A stretch of 64,000 nucleotides of DNA, taken from the NCBI GenBank assembly GCA_001986395.2, contig MQVO02000011.1, positions 310,001 to 374,000 on the forward strand. The letters run 5' to 3'. The notes under the pieces are model-generated. The model worked only from the letters and a program-made list of their open reading frames with translations. It had not been told where the DNA came from and ran no database searches. Within the stretch, counting starts at the first letter, position 1. Each line of letters opens with the position of its first letter. The DNA is from Irpex lacteus. Its lineage: Eukaryota > Basidiomycota > Agaricomycetes > Polyporales > Irpicaceae. Shown here in pieces: positions 44,282 to 57,077 of the stretch. The position numbers were made by a program, and so were the translations under genes.

Positions 44282-47200
44282 ATGGCGTTCACGAAATACC
44301 GAAGTCATCATTCAGCGTCTTCTCGCTCCGGCTCGACTTCCTCTCACGACGATCTAGCCATGCTGACGTCTGATCGCTTTTTTGAACCTGAGTATCCGCC
44401 GGGCGATATAAGCAACTGGCGTTCAGCTCTCCACAGCCCCAGTACGTTCTTTTCACTATGTTTCTCTCCCCATACCATCCCACTTCTCATCTCATCCAAT
44501 CCCTTCAATTATCAGACTACGAGGATCAGTCTCCAGCGCACGCACATTTTGATCCTATGTCCTCATATGTACCAGGACCAGGTGTTCAAATGCCCTTTGA
44601 AGTCGTATCCGCCTCATTATATCCACCAACCTCGCACAACGGCCCCCAATGTGTCTTCAATTCAACTCATCCTGCTGTACAAGGTCGTAGCCTTGGGAAG
44701 CATCCCCATCCATCGGTTTCGATACCTACCCCTTCTCCCCTGGAGGAAGCACCTCCAGCCAAGCGCTCCAGAAAAGATCAGACAGCGCCTAGCGGGCGAG
44801 TCTCTGGTGCATGCACCAGATGTAAACGGCTTAAGGTGACCGTCTCAATGTGTTTCACGGCGTTCAAAGCCTGACCCATCATGCATCAACGTGGGCACAG
44901 ATGAAATGTACCTTCGACGATGATGATCGAGTTTGCGCGAGGTGTATGGTTGGTAATCATGAATGTGTCGTACTTGGCCGCAAGCCAAGGTCACCTGGGT
45001 TAGTGCACAGCCTTCATTCGTCGCTATACCCTAGTAACGCGCCTTTAGGATGCGAGAGATCCTTCGCAAACAGATCAGAGAAAAAGACGCCATGATAGAT
45101 AGCTTGCTTGCGCGACTGAATCCGGCATCCTCGACGGTCACTCCGTTATCTATCACGCCTTCTCGGCTTGCCTTAACCGCAGAACAACGCACGATCTATC
45201 GAGACGTCCTGGCGTATTATGAGAAGGGTCAAGGAAACTGCAAGGGCGCTGGAGACGGTCTCCGAAAGTTTGACGTGTCAGCTCTTGAAGAGGAGTTTGA
45301 GTACGACTCCGATCCCGAGGAGTCTTCGGATGTAGAGGACCTACAGGAGTCCACGAACGGATTACATATACACCCACTTCCCGCTGCGGAGGCACCGAGC
45401 GGGCTGGTTGCCAAAACGGCCCTGGAATCCAGAGTTGGATCTCCGGCTTTTGCACGAGACCCTGGATCTTCAGATGGCAGTCAGACGGAAGGAGCATCGT
45501 CTCAGGAAGAGGGGATCGGTAATTTGGCTTACTTCGAACCCGGTATGTTAGCTCCTTGCGCTGGATGTGCGTATTCCCATGAAGAGTGTAGCCTGACGTC
45601 GAGCGTTCGCTAATTAGGTCCCTCTTCAAACCTTGATCTCCGAAGACTCATTGTAGAGCGTCAAGCTGCACCCGACATTCTTCTCTCAGGCCTGATTACC
45701 AATGAGGATGTGGGAAAGCTCTTCGAGATGTACGTGCCTCTATAGCATATTAAAGTTCGCTGAATGCTGACGCCTCGGTAGATATTGGAGGTGCATCAAT
45801 GTTCGTTACATTTACTTGATACTCACTATTATAAAAACTCACCGTTATTTATCTTTTAGCCAGTAGTGCCGATTCTGGACGAGAACATTCATACGCCATC
45901 GGCTGTTCTGGGACGATGTCCATTCTTGTTCACCGTCGGTGAGTATTCATCTGGTCCCTAACTACCCATATTTACTAACTGCGAGTAGTATGCGCTGTGT
46001 CTTCCAGATTCTACGATGAAAAGCCGGAAATATATCATATGGCCATACATATGGCCAAGGCATCAGCAGCGAACGCATTCCTCGATGGTTGGAAGACAGT
46101 CGAGATGTGTCAAGCATTCCTGCTCATGGCCTCATATATGCCTCCCGCCAAACGATGGGACGAAGACAGAACATGGTTCTATAGCGGAATCGCTTTTCGG
46201 TAAGGTGTCGTATAATCAGGGTCGATAGCCAGCTGAAACATTGCCGCAGCTTGGCTGTCGACCTCGACTTGGGACGCGTTCCAGAACATAAACCGGCTGA
46301 CGAGCGTGGTGAACGAGAACTTCTAAATCGACTTCGTGCATACGCTGTGTGCTATGTCATGGACAGATGTCACTGCATCAACCTCGGAAAGCCTGCTATG
46401 ATGCCGGAGTGTGAGGTAAGCTCCTTCCCTGCACGCAATATGTTATCCAGACCGACCAACCTTTCTTTCAGTTGATAAGAAATTCTGCTACTCAGCTACA
46501 CGGGTGGAAATACAATCTCTCATGCGACGGCTACCTGGTCTCCCTGATTGAGTTGTTCCGGATAATTGGTCGATATCCCGAGCTGTCCTTGCCGAAGGCC
46601 GCTGCCGCCGTTCGCGATGTACGTTAAACTGCGGTGTTACGGCATGGGAGTCCTTGTTGACATACTTTGGATTGTTAGCTGTCAGATTTTACAACTCGAT
46701 ATAAGGTCATGGCAGAAGAGCTTCAAGCATGGAACGAAAGGTTCACAGTGCGATGTGCTGTGGAGCTTTCTCCTACTGCTCGTGAGTTCTCTTTATTTTC
46801 CTGTGCGTAACATTTAAGCTCACTCGTCGTAGCTGAGGACGATCGGTTGCGCATGGCCCTGTGTCATTCGTAAGCAGTTCTTTACCGACGCTTTCAACAC
46901 TAGCTCACGATCTTCCCCGTTAGAATGCATCATTATTGCAGACTGGTCACATTTTCGATCGGACTGCAGCGTGTAGTGCAAGCAGGGAGGCTGAAGGAAG
47001 ACGTAACTTTCTTTACTGGGGTGAGCTAAACACCCAAGATCGAGTATGATCGAAGCTCACAAAACTCTGCAGTGTCTCTCGGCAGCTTCTTCGATCATCA
47101 ACTGCGTCGTCGACCGTATCCTACCTTCTGAATTAATTCGCTACTGCCCAGAGTACTACTTTGCCCTCTCGGCATTTGGTACAGCCGTCCTCATCAAGGT

Positions 47201-47724
47201 ACGTAGATATTCCTCTATCACAATAATTCGAACTCATACATCTTCCGCAGTGCCTACGTCGCGAATTCTCTTGCAAAATCGACTCACGCCAGGAAGCACG
47301 TATCATAGAGCTCATCCAACGACTCTTGAAAAGTCTCAGTGCTGTACCAATGGATCACAACGATCAACCAACACCGAGGCATTGCTTCGCCAAATTCCTC
47401 GAGCAAGTCTTGATCTCGCGCACCGCAAGCCGCCAGAAGAGCTCTTCCGAATTGGCTTGCTCAGCGCGTTCGACTCCGAAGATGGAAGAGCAGTCTCAAA
47501 ACCAACATGCAACGTTCACAGCCATGAGCGAGCCGCTCCCTGAGCTGCACGATAAGCCTGCAAATCAATTCGTCCTCCATCCCAGTGATCCTGCTTTCCT
47601 ACAGGCCTGGAGCTTTATAGATAATCAGCCGATGCCGTCCTCGATGGAGACTCTGTTTGGCTTCTCGAACTCCCAGCCGACTCCTGATTTCATGAATTTC
47701 CAAGATCAGTCGTGGTTCATGTAA
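44282..47724 (+). CDS. Zn2Cys6 transcription factor with fungal-specific domain
   Basis: A binuclear zinc cluster regulator. The first exon starts at ATG 44282 and joins after about 90 bp of intron to HSPNYEDQSPAHAH. The zinc cluster spans an intron: ACTRCKRLK then MKCTFDDDDRVCARC and NHECV, giving C-x2-C-x6-C-x8-C-x2-C-x6-C, complete. A short coiled-coil-like helix follows (REILRKQIREKDAMIDSLL). Next is an acidic linker (about 45290-45520) and the fungal_trans domain (LLSGLITNEDVGKLFEIYW; CPFLFTVVCAVSSRFY; AFLLMASYMPPAKRW; GIAFRLAVDLDLGRVPEH). The C-terminus is glutamine/proline-rich, ending FQDQSWFM, a likely activation tail. About twelve exons. Target genes are unknown. Confidence 0.9.
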
Positions 47725-47864
47725 CGTTATGCTTGCTAAAGAAAAGCCTCTCATAGGCAGTTGGCTGTCGTTCTATACCCGCCGTCTGTACTTCATACCC
47801 TAAATAATTGTTCCTGGTTTTGTTAGATAGACTACAATTACACTTTGTACACATAGAGCTCAGC

Positions 47865-50300
47865 TCAGTTTCGCCTGGCACGTCCGAACAACTCTAGAGC
47901 TGCTTGGTATGCCGCCAAGCTCCCTTCGACGCTATCAATAGGATGTATGTCGTCTTTAAAGGTCAACATCTGCACGTCCTTCCCTCTCCCCTTCAACGCA
48001 TGGTAGTAACCCTTACCCTGCGTCGTAGCCACCCTCTGGTCCTTGTCGCCGATCAAAAGTATCACAGGGCACTCCACGTTATCGACATGAGCGATGGGCG
48101 ACATAGACCACATTTTCTGATAGACCTCCGGAGTGACGAGGCTAGTGGGTGTATAGCGAAGGCCGCTCTCCTCAAAGTACCAGTCTGGGATGTCCGAGTA
48201 TGATAGCTCGCCGACAGAGATGACTGGGTTTCGTAGAATAGCGCCACTGAACTCCTTAGGATATTGCCCGATCACTGAATAGAATGAGCTAAGATCAGTA
48301 CACGATAAACAACTTCCGGAAAACAAATTGAAGACGAACAGTGTCCTGTGAGGAAACCACCGTGTGATGTGCCGTGAAGGTATTGCTGGCCAGAACCCTC
48401 TGCAGTATACCCAATAGAGACGAGATGCTTGATAGACGATATACAATCTTCGACATCCAACGATCCTATCTTTCCGAGCAGTGCATTGACGTGTTTTTCG
48501 CCGAAGTTGAGTGACCCCGTGTAATTGGGATACGAGATCGTGTCTGGTAATTAAAATCCAATGAAAAGTAGCCTTGAAGATATCCATGTGCAACTCACAT
48601 CCCTCAATCGCTAGTGCTGTGCTGGTAGGGTCAAACCGTGCGACGATTGTCCCATGAGGCCCTCCATGCGGGATCGTAATGGACGGCTGAGTTCCTTGAG
48701 TCGGCTTTCGTACGACGACCGTCTCTGTCGGTTCTCTGCCAGGTATAGGGATAATCTCGGTCTTGAGCTCTTCGAGCTTTTCGAGCACTACACAAACATA
48801 TGTGAGGGTGTATTGCATTTGGCAAAAAATAGCTGGGACTCACGATCCTTAGGGATATTAGGCTTCTCCACAATCGTCCAAGATGCAGTGCCATCCACGT
48901 TTACAGTACCAAGACCAAGCTCATGTGGGCGGTTCGGTGCGCTTCGCGTGGCGAGAATTTGTGTCTTTCCGTCAGTGCCAAGAACTGTCCAGCTATACGG
49001 AACATCCTCATTATCAGGCGTTAAGTTGATAATCTTTCCGTCCTCGAGCGCGATCAGTAGAATGACTGAGCGAGATCCCCAGCCAGAAGATAAGGCTACA
49101 AAGCGCTTGGATTCGTCGTTAGCGTTGAGGGTGATGAATGGACTGGAGGGGAGCGTGTTAAGATACAGTCCGGGAAACTCGGAGGGTTTAGCGTCCCAGA
49201 CGGACTTGACCAAAGCGTTCGTTTCTCCCGAAGAAAGGTCAAGAATCTGAAGAGTAGAGCACGTCATATGGGGTCCGCCGACCGCGTTCGAGAGCCAAAG
49301 TAGGTGGGAGGCGCGTCCATCTGCGCCGTAAAGCACGCGCGGAGAACGCACCGACGAGTCGGTGGGTGTAAGCCTCGAGATGGTAGTACACTTCGACACG
49401 GGCACCTCAGAGTCCTTCTGCTCTTCGACGTCACGGTCTGAGGGAAGGCTGAGCCGCCAGATCGCTGTTTGACGGTTGGGACAGACTAGAATACCCAGTA
49501 AACGGTGATCCTCGGTGTAGTCGTATGAAACTGCGAAAATTTGGTCCTCGCCTCCAAATATCGGGTGACCAAGGAGCGTAGGTCCAGACGTGTCCGGGAG
49601 AATTAGCTTGGACACCTTCGGCTTTCCCTCGCTCTTCCAGTCGAAGAGGAACACAGAAGGTCGTTTCTTTCCGCCAAAGCTCTCTCCAAAGTCGGGTGTG
49701 AATCTGTACTTGGCCAACGGATCCGACGCTGGTTCGTCGGGTTTGGCTTCGGCAGTGTATACAACCTTCAACTCAGAAGGAGAGAAGGAAATCGAGGACA
49801 GGTATTCTAGAGGATGCTCAGCAATCCAACCCTAATCTCCGATGACGCGTGAACGCCCACCATCAGTGAAAAATGCGCCATGGATATTGGTGACCTCTTG
49901 AGTAGCTTGAATTGTGTCTTCGGCCCATATCTCGACGAATCGTTTCTTGCCATCTGGAGCTGCGCTATCGTTTACCTCGCGTAGGACTGCAAGATACTTC
50001 CCAGAAGGCGACAAAGACGAAGCCACGATCTCTGGAACGTCAGGTGAGACAGATATAAAAGTCTGCTCTCCTGTGACGAAATACGTCTTGATACTCGTTC
50101 TCTTCGCGAGCCTTTCGTGGTCTGACGCAACTGTTGTTACGCGTAGAACTACAAGAATTCAGGAAAACGAGTCAGTAAGGACATATCATTTCAAATAATG
50201 CACACAAACCATTCGACGCTTGGAATTGTCCTGCCTTATATGAAGGAAGTTCTGCCAGCTGTTTGTACAGCTTGATTGAGTCGTCATTAGTTCCTGACAT
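47865..50300 (-). CDS. Acylaminoacyl-peptidase (serine peptidase S9C)
   Basis: A prolyl-oligopeptidase-family enzyme that releases N-acylated amino acids from short peptides. The ATG at 50300 gives a short leader (MSGTNDDSIKLYKQLAELPS). A beta-propeller follows (SLSPSGKYLAVLRE; EYLSSISFSPSELKVVYTAE; ALSSGWGSRSVILLIALEDG). The alpha/beta-hydrolase domain begins with ITIPHGGPHGT (oxyanion strand), then HGTSHGGFLTGH (nucleophile serine in G-x-S-x-G-G), LLIGDKDQRVA (acid) and DDIHPID (histidine); the triad is complete. An apparent in-frame stop near 49832 lies inside a 54-bp intron, whose removal restores THGD-FYTDEY-type spacing. It is divergently arranged with CHZ1. It ends FGRARRN. Confidence 0.9.
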
Positions 50301-50768
50301 ACTGCCTAGGCGATATTCCAAGGTGGCTGTCGTGGTGAAGGTGCAACGACTGGACCTGATGCCCTTCCTAAACCGTACACCTGACCAGGGCACAGGGCTT
50401 CTTGATAGCGTCGAAGATAGCAGAAATGGTGTAGTATGTAGTCCACATTTCAAAGGAATAACGTGGGAGAGCATGCTTGTTGCTTATTCATTCGAAATAA
50501 GCTTTACAGTCCAATTAAGACAGAACGAAACATAAGGAAACATACCGCCCTCGTCAAACTGATGGCAGTTTACCAACTTCACACTCTCAAATACTCCCCA
50601 CTCCTGCTGTAACAATGCTGCTGCGCCGATGTCGTGCGAAGGGCGGCTGCTCGCCGTTGAATGGGCAATGCCGAACGTGCGATTGCCACAGAGGCAATTA
50701 AAGCCCCATCACTATAAAAGGCGGGGCATCAACGTTACATAAACCCCAGATCCTTTCTCACCTCCACC
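50301..50768. other. Divergent promoter region of the peptidase and CHZ1
   Basis: 468 bp between outward-reading genes. Frames on both strands here continue from the peptidase but lack a better ATG. The CHZ1 side has a clear TATA box. Confidence 0.5.
50713..50719 (+). promoter_or_regulatory. TATA box of CHZ1
   Basis: tataaaa, 50 bp before the CHZ1 ATG at 50769. Confidence 0.55.
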
Positions 50769-51411
50769 ATGAGCTCCAGGACCAAGCGTCGCGCTGAAGA
50801 GCCTCCCAAGAAGAGCAGTAAAAAGTGAGATCTCGTTGTTGTGCAGTTTCGGCGAGCCTGGTCGAGCACGTCGCCAACATGACGATTTAGGGCGAAGCGA
50901 GATGAGTCTGAGGATGAGTTCGAGGACAACGACTCGGATGAGGGGATTGATGAAGGTGCGTGAAACCGTTGCTGCTGTTTTATCGTTACATATAGTTGAC
51001 TGCTTTCTCTTTTCGCTCGTAGATGAGCTAGCTGCTCTTCAGGAGGAGGCTGCCGTCGTGACAACTGGTCGCAGAACGCGTGGTGTTCGCGTCGACTACA
51101 CGAAGGTCGACGGAGGATTTGGCGAAGACGATGATGACGACGATGACGACGAGCCGAAAGCCAAGTCAAAGTCTAAGAGCAAGAGCAAGAAAGCACAGAG
51201 CAAGCCGGAAAGTTCATCGAAAGGAAAGGGCAAAGCTCCAGCGTCGTCAACCAGTAGTAAGCCTGCGAAACCTCCTTCAAAAACCGCCCCATCCAAGTCC
51301 AAGAAAGTCATTGAGTCAGACGAGGAAGATGATGATGACGACGACGTCGTCAAGGATGGTGGTAAAGGAGAAGAGGGAGACGAGGATGAAGAGGATGAAG
51401 ATGAAGATTGA
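50769..51411 (+). CDS. CHZ1: Histone H2A.Z chaperone CHZ1
   Basis: An acidic, intrinsically disordered nuclear protein that hands H2A.Z-H2B dimers to the SWR1 remodeller. Exons are 50769-50827 or so, then one from 50891, and a third from about 51024 to the stop. The CHZ motif reads LAALQEEAAVVTTGRRTRGV followed by RVDYTKV, matching yeast Chz1 (TTGRRTRGKTIDF). Before it lies a KRR-rich start (a possible nuclear signal) and an acidic stretch. After it come runs of Asp, then KS repeats and a long Glu/Asp tail ending DEDED. The motif is decisive; the rest is low complexity. Length (about 175 residues) fits the family. Confidence 0.85.
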
Positions 51412-52150
51412 GATGTCTAATACCGTTTACGACAATTTAGCGGCGGCCTCGCGCCCGCCTCGTTGCACTTCTCAGTATGAAATTGCTCTTCTGTGCTCTC
51501 TCGATGTAATTTTATTGACAAGAAGACATTGACACTGTTGGTCATAACTGTTGGTCATAAGTATACTTCAATTGCGCTTCTAGTCATTGGCAGAATTACT
51601 GTCCACTGAGCACTGTCATCACTCTTGATTTCGCACAATTGATCAGCCTGTCGCGATGACAGGCCTCCTTTGTGACATAACCTATGTTTGTCTGCTCATT
51701 TCTAATATATGGAGCACACGAAGACAATTCTTCCGCTCTGCAGTACTGTAGACACTCGGATTTACTTATTGGAGAAGTGGCCACAATTTGCATCTGTTTG
51801 GCTGCAGCTTCGTGGCGTCAGACGCCCATTTATAAATCTCCGATAAATCTACACTTACTCGAACACGTTCCTCCTTTATTGCACCAATGTCAAGCACATT
51901 CTTGAAGCTCGTATACTACTGTAATTTCGTTCCGCGTTTGTTTGTCGGCAGCTCATGTGAACTTGCGAAGTCATGAGACCCAAGTGCGCAGGCGCTGCCG
52001 GCGAACAGCGAGACCGGCTGGCGGTTGGACATGAATCAACAGCAAACTGCTCGGTGCGTGTCAACGATGCCTGCAGCTCTGTCTTGAACAAAGTACTGAC
52101 CAGCTGCCTCCAAACCATTCTTGCTGCAACCTAACTGACTTAAACTAATC
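51412..52150. other. Intergenic 0.74 kb, nothing recognised
   Basis: Short frames only. A tandem-like repetition 'ttggtcataact/ttggtcataag' occurs at about 51539-51560. It should hold the CHZ1 3' region and the acyl-CoA oxidase promoter. Confidence 0.4.
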
Positions 52151-55040
52151 ATGAGATTATCTCCCAATGAACAAACTCCTGCTGACTTGCAGGAAGCGAG
52201 GAATCAATCCTCCGTCAATGTTGACGCAGTGCGAAACTACCTCTACGGTAAGCTGGCTGCCATTCATAACGTAGCATGATGCCCCTCCTTACACGTATCC
52301 TTCGAAGGAACTGAGGAGCAATGGAAACTGCACGACGAGATTGTGAACATCATGTCCGTGGATCCCACATTCGCCAAAGCCCGATGGTAAGCCATACATG
52401 CTTTAACTCGTGCTTCCGAATGACTATATACTCTGTATAGGCCGCATATGACACGTAGAGAACGGTACAAGAACGTTCTGCGTATGATTCATCGCGTGCA
52501 TGAGCTGCAAGATGCGCATAGATGGACTACTGTTCAGTTTCGGAAGGCGATGAGTCTTTTGGACGAGACTCATCCTTTCTCTCTTCATCTTATTGGTAAG
52601 CATTCAATGGGGCATATGCTTACATGCAATCTGAATTTGATATGCGTAGCCTTTGAGCCGGTCTTCTTCTCGCAAGCCTCTCCTGAGCTACTTCGGGAGT
52701 ATGGAGATTTGGTAGCCAACGCCGGTATAATCGGGTAAGTTGTTGCACGCATATATCCAGCTAGCTTATGTATTGACACGTGAGAAAGATGCTATCTGCA
52801 AACCGAGCTCGCGCACGGCTCCAACGTCACTTCTCTCGAGACTACCGCGACGTACATCCCAGAGACGCGAGAGTTCGAGATCCATTCGCCTACGTTCACT
52901 GCGAGCAAATGGTGGGTTGGTGGATCAGGAAAGTTTGCGACTCATGGTGTTGTACAAGCCCAGCTCATTCTTCCGGGCGGGAAGAACATGGGCCCACATT
53001 TGTTCTTTGTCCAGTTGAGGTCGTTGGGTAAGTGTCTCTATTCAGGAAACATGACGAAATCCACTCAGTGTATGCTCTAGATGACCATCGCGCGCTTCCT
53101 GGGATACAGCTTGGAGATATAGGTAAGCCACACCATGTGATGGTAAAACAGAGGTTGACAGGTGGTTTGTGTGCAGGCATCAAAGCTTTGGGCGCGTGGT
53201 CTACCACAGATAATGGCTACGCCAGGTTCGATCGTGTTAGGATTCCCGCAAAACATATGCTCTCGAAGTTCGCCCATGTGACAGAAGATGGCCAGTATGT
53301 GCAGCCTCCTCACGCAAAGATCAGTTACGGAGGGGTGAGTAATCTGCATTATAGTTTGAGGCTGTAATATTGACCTTGCTCGCAGATGATGTATATTCGA
53401 TCTAGGTAATCACTCTACAACAAGCTAGTCGACGATCCCCTAACTCATATTTATAGTATGATTACAACTGCAGGATGGGCAGCTGCGAAAGGTACGCGAG
53501 TCGACTGGTCTATAGATAGCAAAAGCTGAAAAAACTGGACACAGCTGTCACGATAGCAATTCGCTATGCTCACGCACGAAGACAAGGAAGCAAGGGCGAA
53601 GACGGGCTGGAGAAACAAATCATCACCTACCCATCTGTACACAGCAGGCTCCTGCCCATTCTTTCTAGAGCATACGTCTTCCTGCTTCTAGGGCGTAACC
53701 TTGTACGTGATTACATGCCCACATAATTGACTGCATGCAAACTGACCAACACATCAACGTTCAACCTCAGGAAAGAGCATTCTCAGACATGTCTGCACGT
53801 CTCGCCTCGGGAGACACATCTCTCCTATCGGAAATGCACGCCACAACAAGTGGACTGAAGACCCTTGTCAGTACTGTCACTGTTCAAGATCTCGAAACCG
53901 CACGTCGAAGCCTGGGCGGACACGGATTCAGCGAAGCCGCCGGCGTAGGACGCATTTACGCTACCTACCTCCCCAACGCGACGTAAATACCTCCACTTGA
54001 TCACAACTCATACGCTTCTATCATCTAATATATGTGTGGCTTGACAGATTCGAAGGCGACAACTATATTCTTGATTTCCAGGTGGTCAGGGCCGCCGTCA
54101 AGGCGTTCAAGGCGTATTCGTCTTCCTTGACTTCAGCCGCGGTGTCAAAGGTCTCGCTATCCCCTTTTACCAACTTCCTTCGCCATATATCAGAGTCCAG
54201 ACAGGAACAGGAAGGCACGCGCCCTGCTGAGTTGGATAGTTGGCATAATCCACATACGGCGGTCTATCTGCTTGAACTGCGGGCGTTGTGGATTGTGCGG
54301 GATTATGCGAGGCATGAAGGGGAGCCAGACGCTAATGTGGCACAGCGTGTGGCGAGGGCTGTTACCGAGGCGTTCGTAGCTGCGCAAGTTGAGCAGTTCA
54401 TTCGTGATGCGCCTCGTCTGCTTCCTGGTCAGGAAGCTCACATCGTTGCTGATCTGCTGGTACTCGTGAGTTTACTGTCTTAGTCCAATTATTGTTTTTG
54501 TTCTAATGTTTGCATCATTGTTAGTATCTCTTATCCACCTTGGAAGGCGCGCTTGTCGACTTATTGTCGTTTAACCTGTTGCCTGCCTCTCTTTCGGCCG
54601 ACACAGAGCACAATCAAGGTGGCGAGGATGACCGTACGCGAACGCTGAGGATGGCCCTCCGCCAACAATACCTGAAGCTTCTTCCGGAGACGATCGGGCT
54701 GACAGACGCGTTTGGTTTTTCTGATTGGGAGCTCGACAGGTACGTGCACTGTCTGCTCGGTCTCCAGATATTTTGCCTCGGTATTGTTGTCTGCATGTTG
54801 ATCCCGCACCAATAGCGCACTCGGAGTGTACGATGGAAGGGTGTACGAAGCGCTGTGGGAGAGAGCGCAGAAGGACCCACTAAACGAAACCGAGGTTCCC
54901 GACGGGTATGAGGTAAGGCGAGCTGCATGTGAGAGTGTGGTGGATGTTATTGACGACTTTGCTTCTCCTCTGGGTAGGATTATATCAAACCTGTCCTTCT
55001 CCGTGGCCAAAGACTGGCAAGCCGAGGAGCAAAGCTCTGA
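52151..55040 (+). CDS. POX1: Peroxisomal acyl-CoA oxidase
   Basis: First step of peroxisomal beta-oxidation: FAD-dependent oxidation of acyl-CoA to trans-2-enoyl-CoA, with H2O2 as by-product. About 13 exons from ATG 52151. Domains in order: N-terminal helical part (TFAKARWPHMTRRERYKN), the flavin beta-domain (GCYAQTELAHGSNVTSLETT; KWWVGGSGKFATHGVVQAQL; GALGAWSTTDNGYARFD-like), then the C-terminal helical half (SLGGHGFSEAAGVGR; NATFEGDNYILDFQ), where the active-site region lies, and YEALWERAQKDPLN. The last exon is read from the acceptor at about 54976, giving DYIKPVLLRGQRLASRGAKL and a stop at 55038. AKL is an accepted peroxisomal signal. Without that splice the frame would run to 55138 with an unrelated tail. 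Confidence 0.93.
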
Positions 55041-57077
55041 TATAGTGTTGAGTAGTCGACTTTATTTCACATCTTTTCAATGTACCATTATCTGCGCTTG
55101 GTTCTTCGTTGCTGCTGCGGGAGCCTATCCTTCCAGTTAAACGCTTCCGTGTGTGAGCAGTTAGAGAGCAGTGAGAAAAATGGCGAGGGTGTGGGTTGTG
55201 ATTTGACTAATAATCGCCGCATGTTCCAGATAAAGTTGTAGATCTCGATGACTTCAAGTGAGTTGTCGTATGAGCGTATTCCTGTCCTACGACGTATATA
55301 CTTACTCTTACTTTGACGACCCCGGTAGCACTCAAGCTATGACATAAGAAATGGGTCACCGTATGTCATGAGTACCAGCTATCCGCTTCCTTCAGAAGTG
55401 AAAGCATTAGTTGATCACTTCGTGCTCATTATGCCAGATGGTACGTGATCGGATTGTTTAGGCTTGTCTACTAAATGAAAGGCACGACGCTCACTTGAAG
55501 GCGTGAAGCAGATCTTACTGACGATAATGTGAAAGAAGGAACAATCTGAAGGAAATTTTGACAACGTGTCGTACCCACGAGGCCTACCTTTCCGTCGGGT
55601 ACTTATGCGGTAGAAAGTCGCATTAGTGGCTACAAGACATGAGGAGATCTCAAGTCAGCTAGTCACGACTGCGTCATTAGGTGGTATGTCGTATTTCTTT
55701 ACAATCAACAGTTGTACTCAAATAACTGAGTAGTTATCGGAAGCACCGGGAGATCTTATCTTGACGTCACTGAATAGACGAGTCGGTTATCCTTGGCCCA
55801 TGGGTTCAATTGCTCCTATCATCAGCTACGAGACTCGGGACCCAAGTAACTCAGCGTCTTATGCTACTACCGTGGTGCGCGTGCTGATGTTCTGACATAC
55901 TTACACAGATGAATGGACTCTCGGAAAGGCAGACAAGAGTAAGTATTGCCTCGTGCGGGCCGGCAGCAGTTGGGTGAGTGATGGTCGAACTCGATGCTTT
56001 CTACGCATTCGCTATAGCGACGCAGCAAACCTCAGTACAACAGTCAACGCCAGGCACACGCTCAACGACACTAAAGGACTTGCGTCGCTGAAGCTTTGTT
56101 GTCATCGACAATATTGAAGGCAATTATGACCGGCGTCTGCTGCCGCGTGGCGATCAACACGTTGTGTGCCGGAACCGGCGCAGAGGTCTGCATTGTACCA
56201 CCACCAGCAAAGAGATCAGATAATAGCTGCAGCGTGGCCAAGGCCTGCTGTCCACGAATTACACCAAAATGATTCTCGAAACGGTCCTAGCAGATGCAAT
56301 GTAGTACAAAAACAGCTCGTTCTTCACAAACTGCCCCTATACCTCTCTCCTCGTTTCACCTCCGGCACCTCAATACAACCGCCCAAGCCTGCACGCACCG
56401 CGGAGATTTTCCAGGTACCTTGGCGCCACACAGCCTCTCCTGCGCACAACGTCGACTGGGAATCCACAGTACAGGATTTCTAGGTTTCCTTACGACAGCC
56501 ACGCGAAGCTTTGTGCGGATACCTTGTAAAGTGCGTTGTCGCGCTGTGATCTATATTAACGCGTCCTGTACTGACTTCGATCCAGTCTTCGTTCCGATCT
56601 TTGATGCGAATTGCGAAACATGGAGTGTCCGCTGCTGGTATGGATGTTGTCCTATAACCATCCAATAACTCCTGAGGTGCGTAGTGCTTGCAATCTCCTA
56701 TCTAATCGTTTCTGACTTGATATTTGCGCTTTAGGAGTATGACAAGTGTTACCGCACAATGCAGTCCTGCATCCCTCATGCTAACGTACCATACGCGCCA
56801 CAGTCGCAAGATTCGATCAGTGAGTGGCCCGAACCATCCAGTACTGTACCTCAAGCTTATATTGTCGCTTCGCAGGACAAATGATAGCGTACATGCTCCC
56901 TCTCCTTATGATGAGGCATAGACGAATACCAAGGGCGAAGTGGCGGGATTGTCAAGATGCAAATGGAAAGCATTGGATAGAGCAGGTCGGTGTTCGATAC
57001 AGTCATGCCGGTGCGTTTACAAACCAGGTCCACAGGATGCAGATAATTCCGGTCAACCCACACACCGTCTTCGGGCC
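55041..57077. other. Two-kb stretch, mostly unexplained
   Basis: No recognised gene. It lies just upstream of a phosphopantetheinyl-transferase-like fragment and should have contained the N-terminal half of that gene, but I cannot find the expected motifs. Frames at 56166-56483 and 56294-56668 overlap one another and look noncoding. Confidence 0.4.

Noticed and set aside
49812..49870. In-frame TAG in the acylaminoacyl-peptidase, suggesting a broken gene
   Set aside because: A 54-bp intron (gtgggc...cctctag) removes the stop and leaves FFTD-EYLSS, matching the usual spacing of the family.
54826..55140. Acyl-CoA oxidase ending at 55138 by reading through
   Set aside because: The spliced alternative yields the family C-terminus and a PTS1 signal; the read-through tail resembles nothing.
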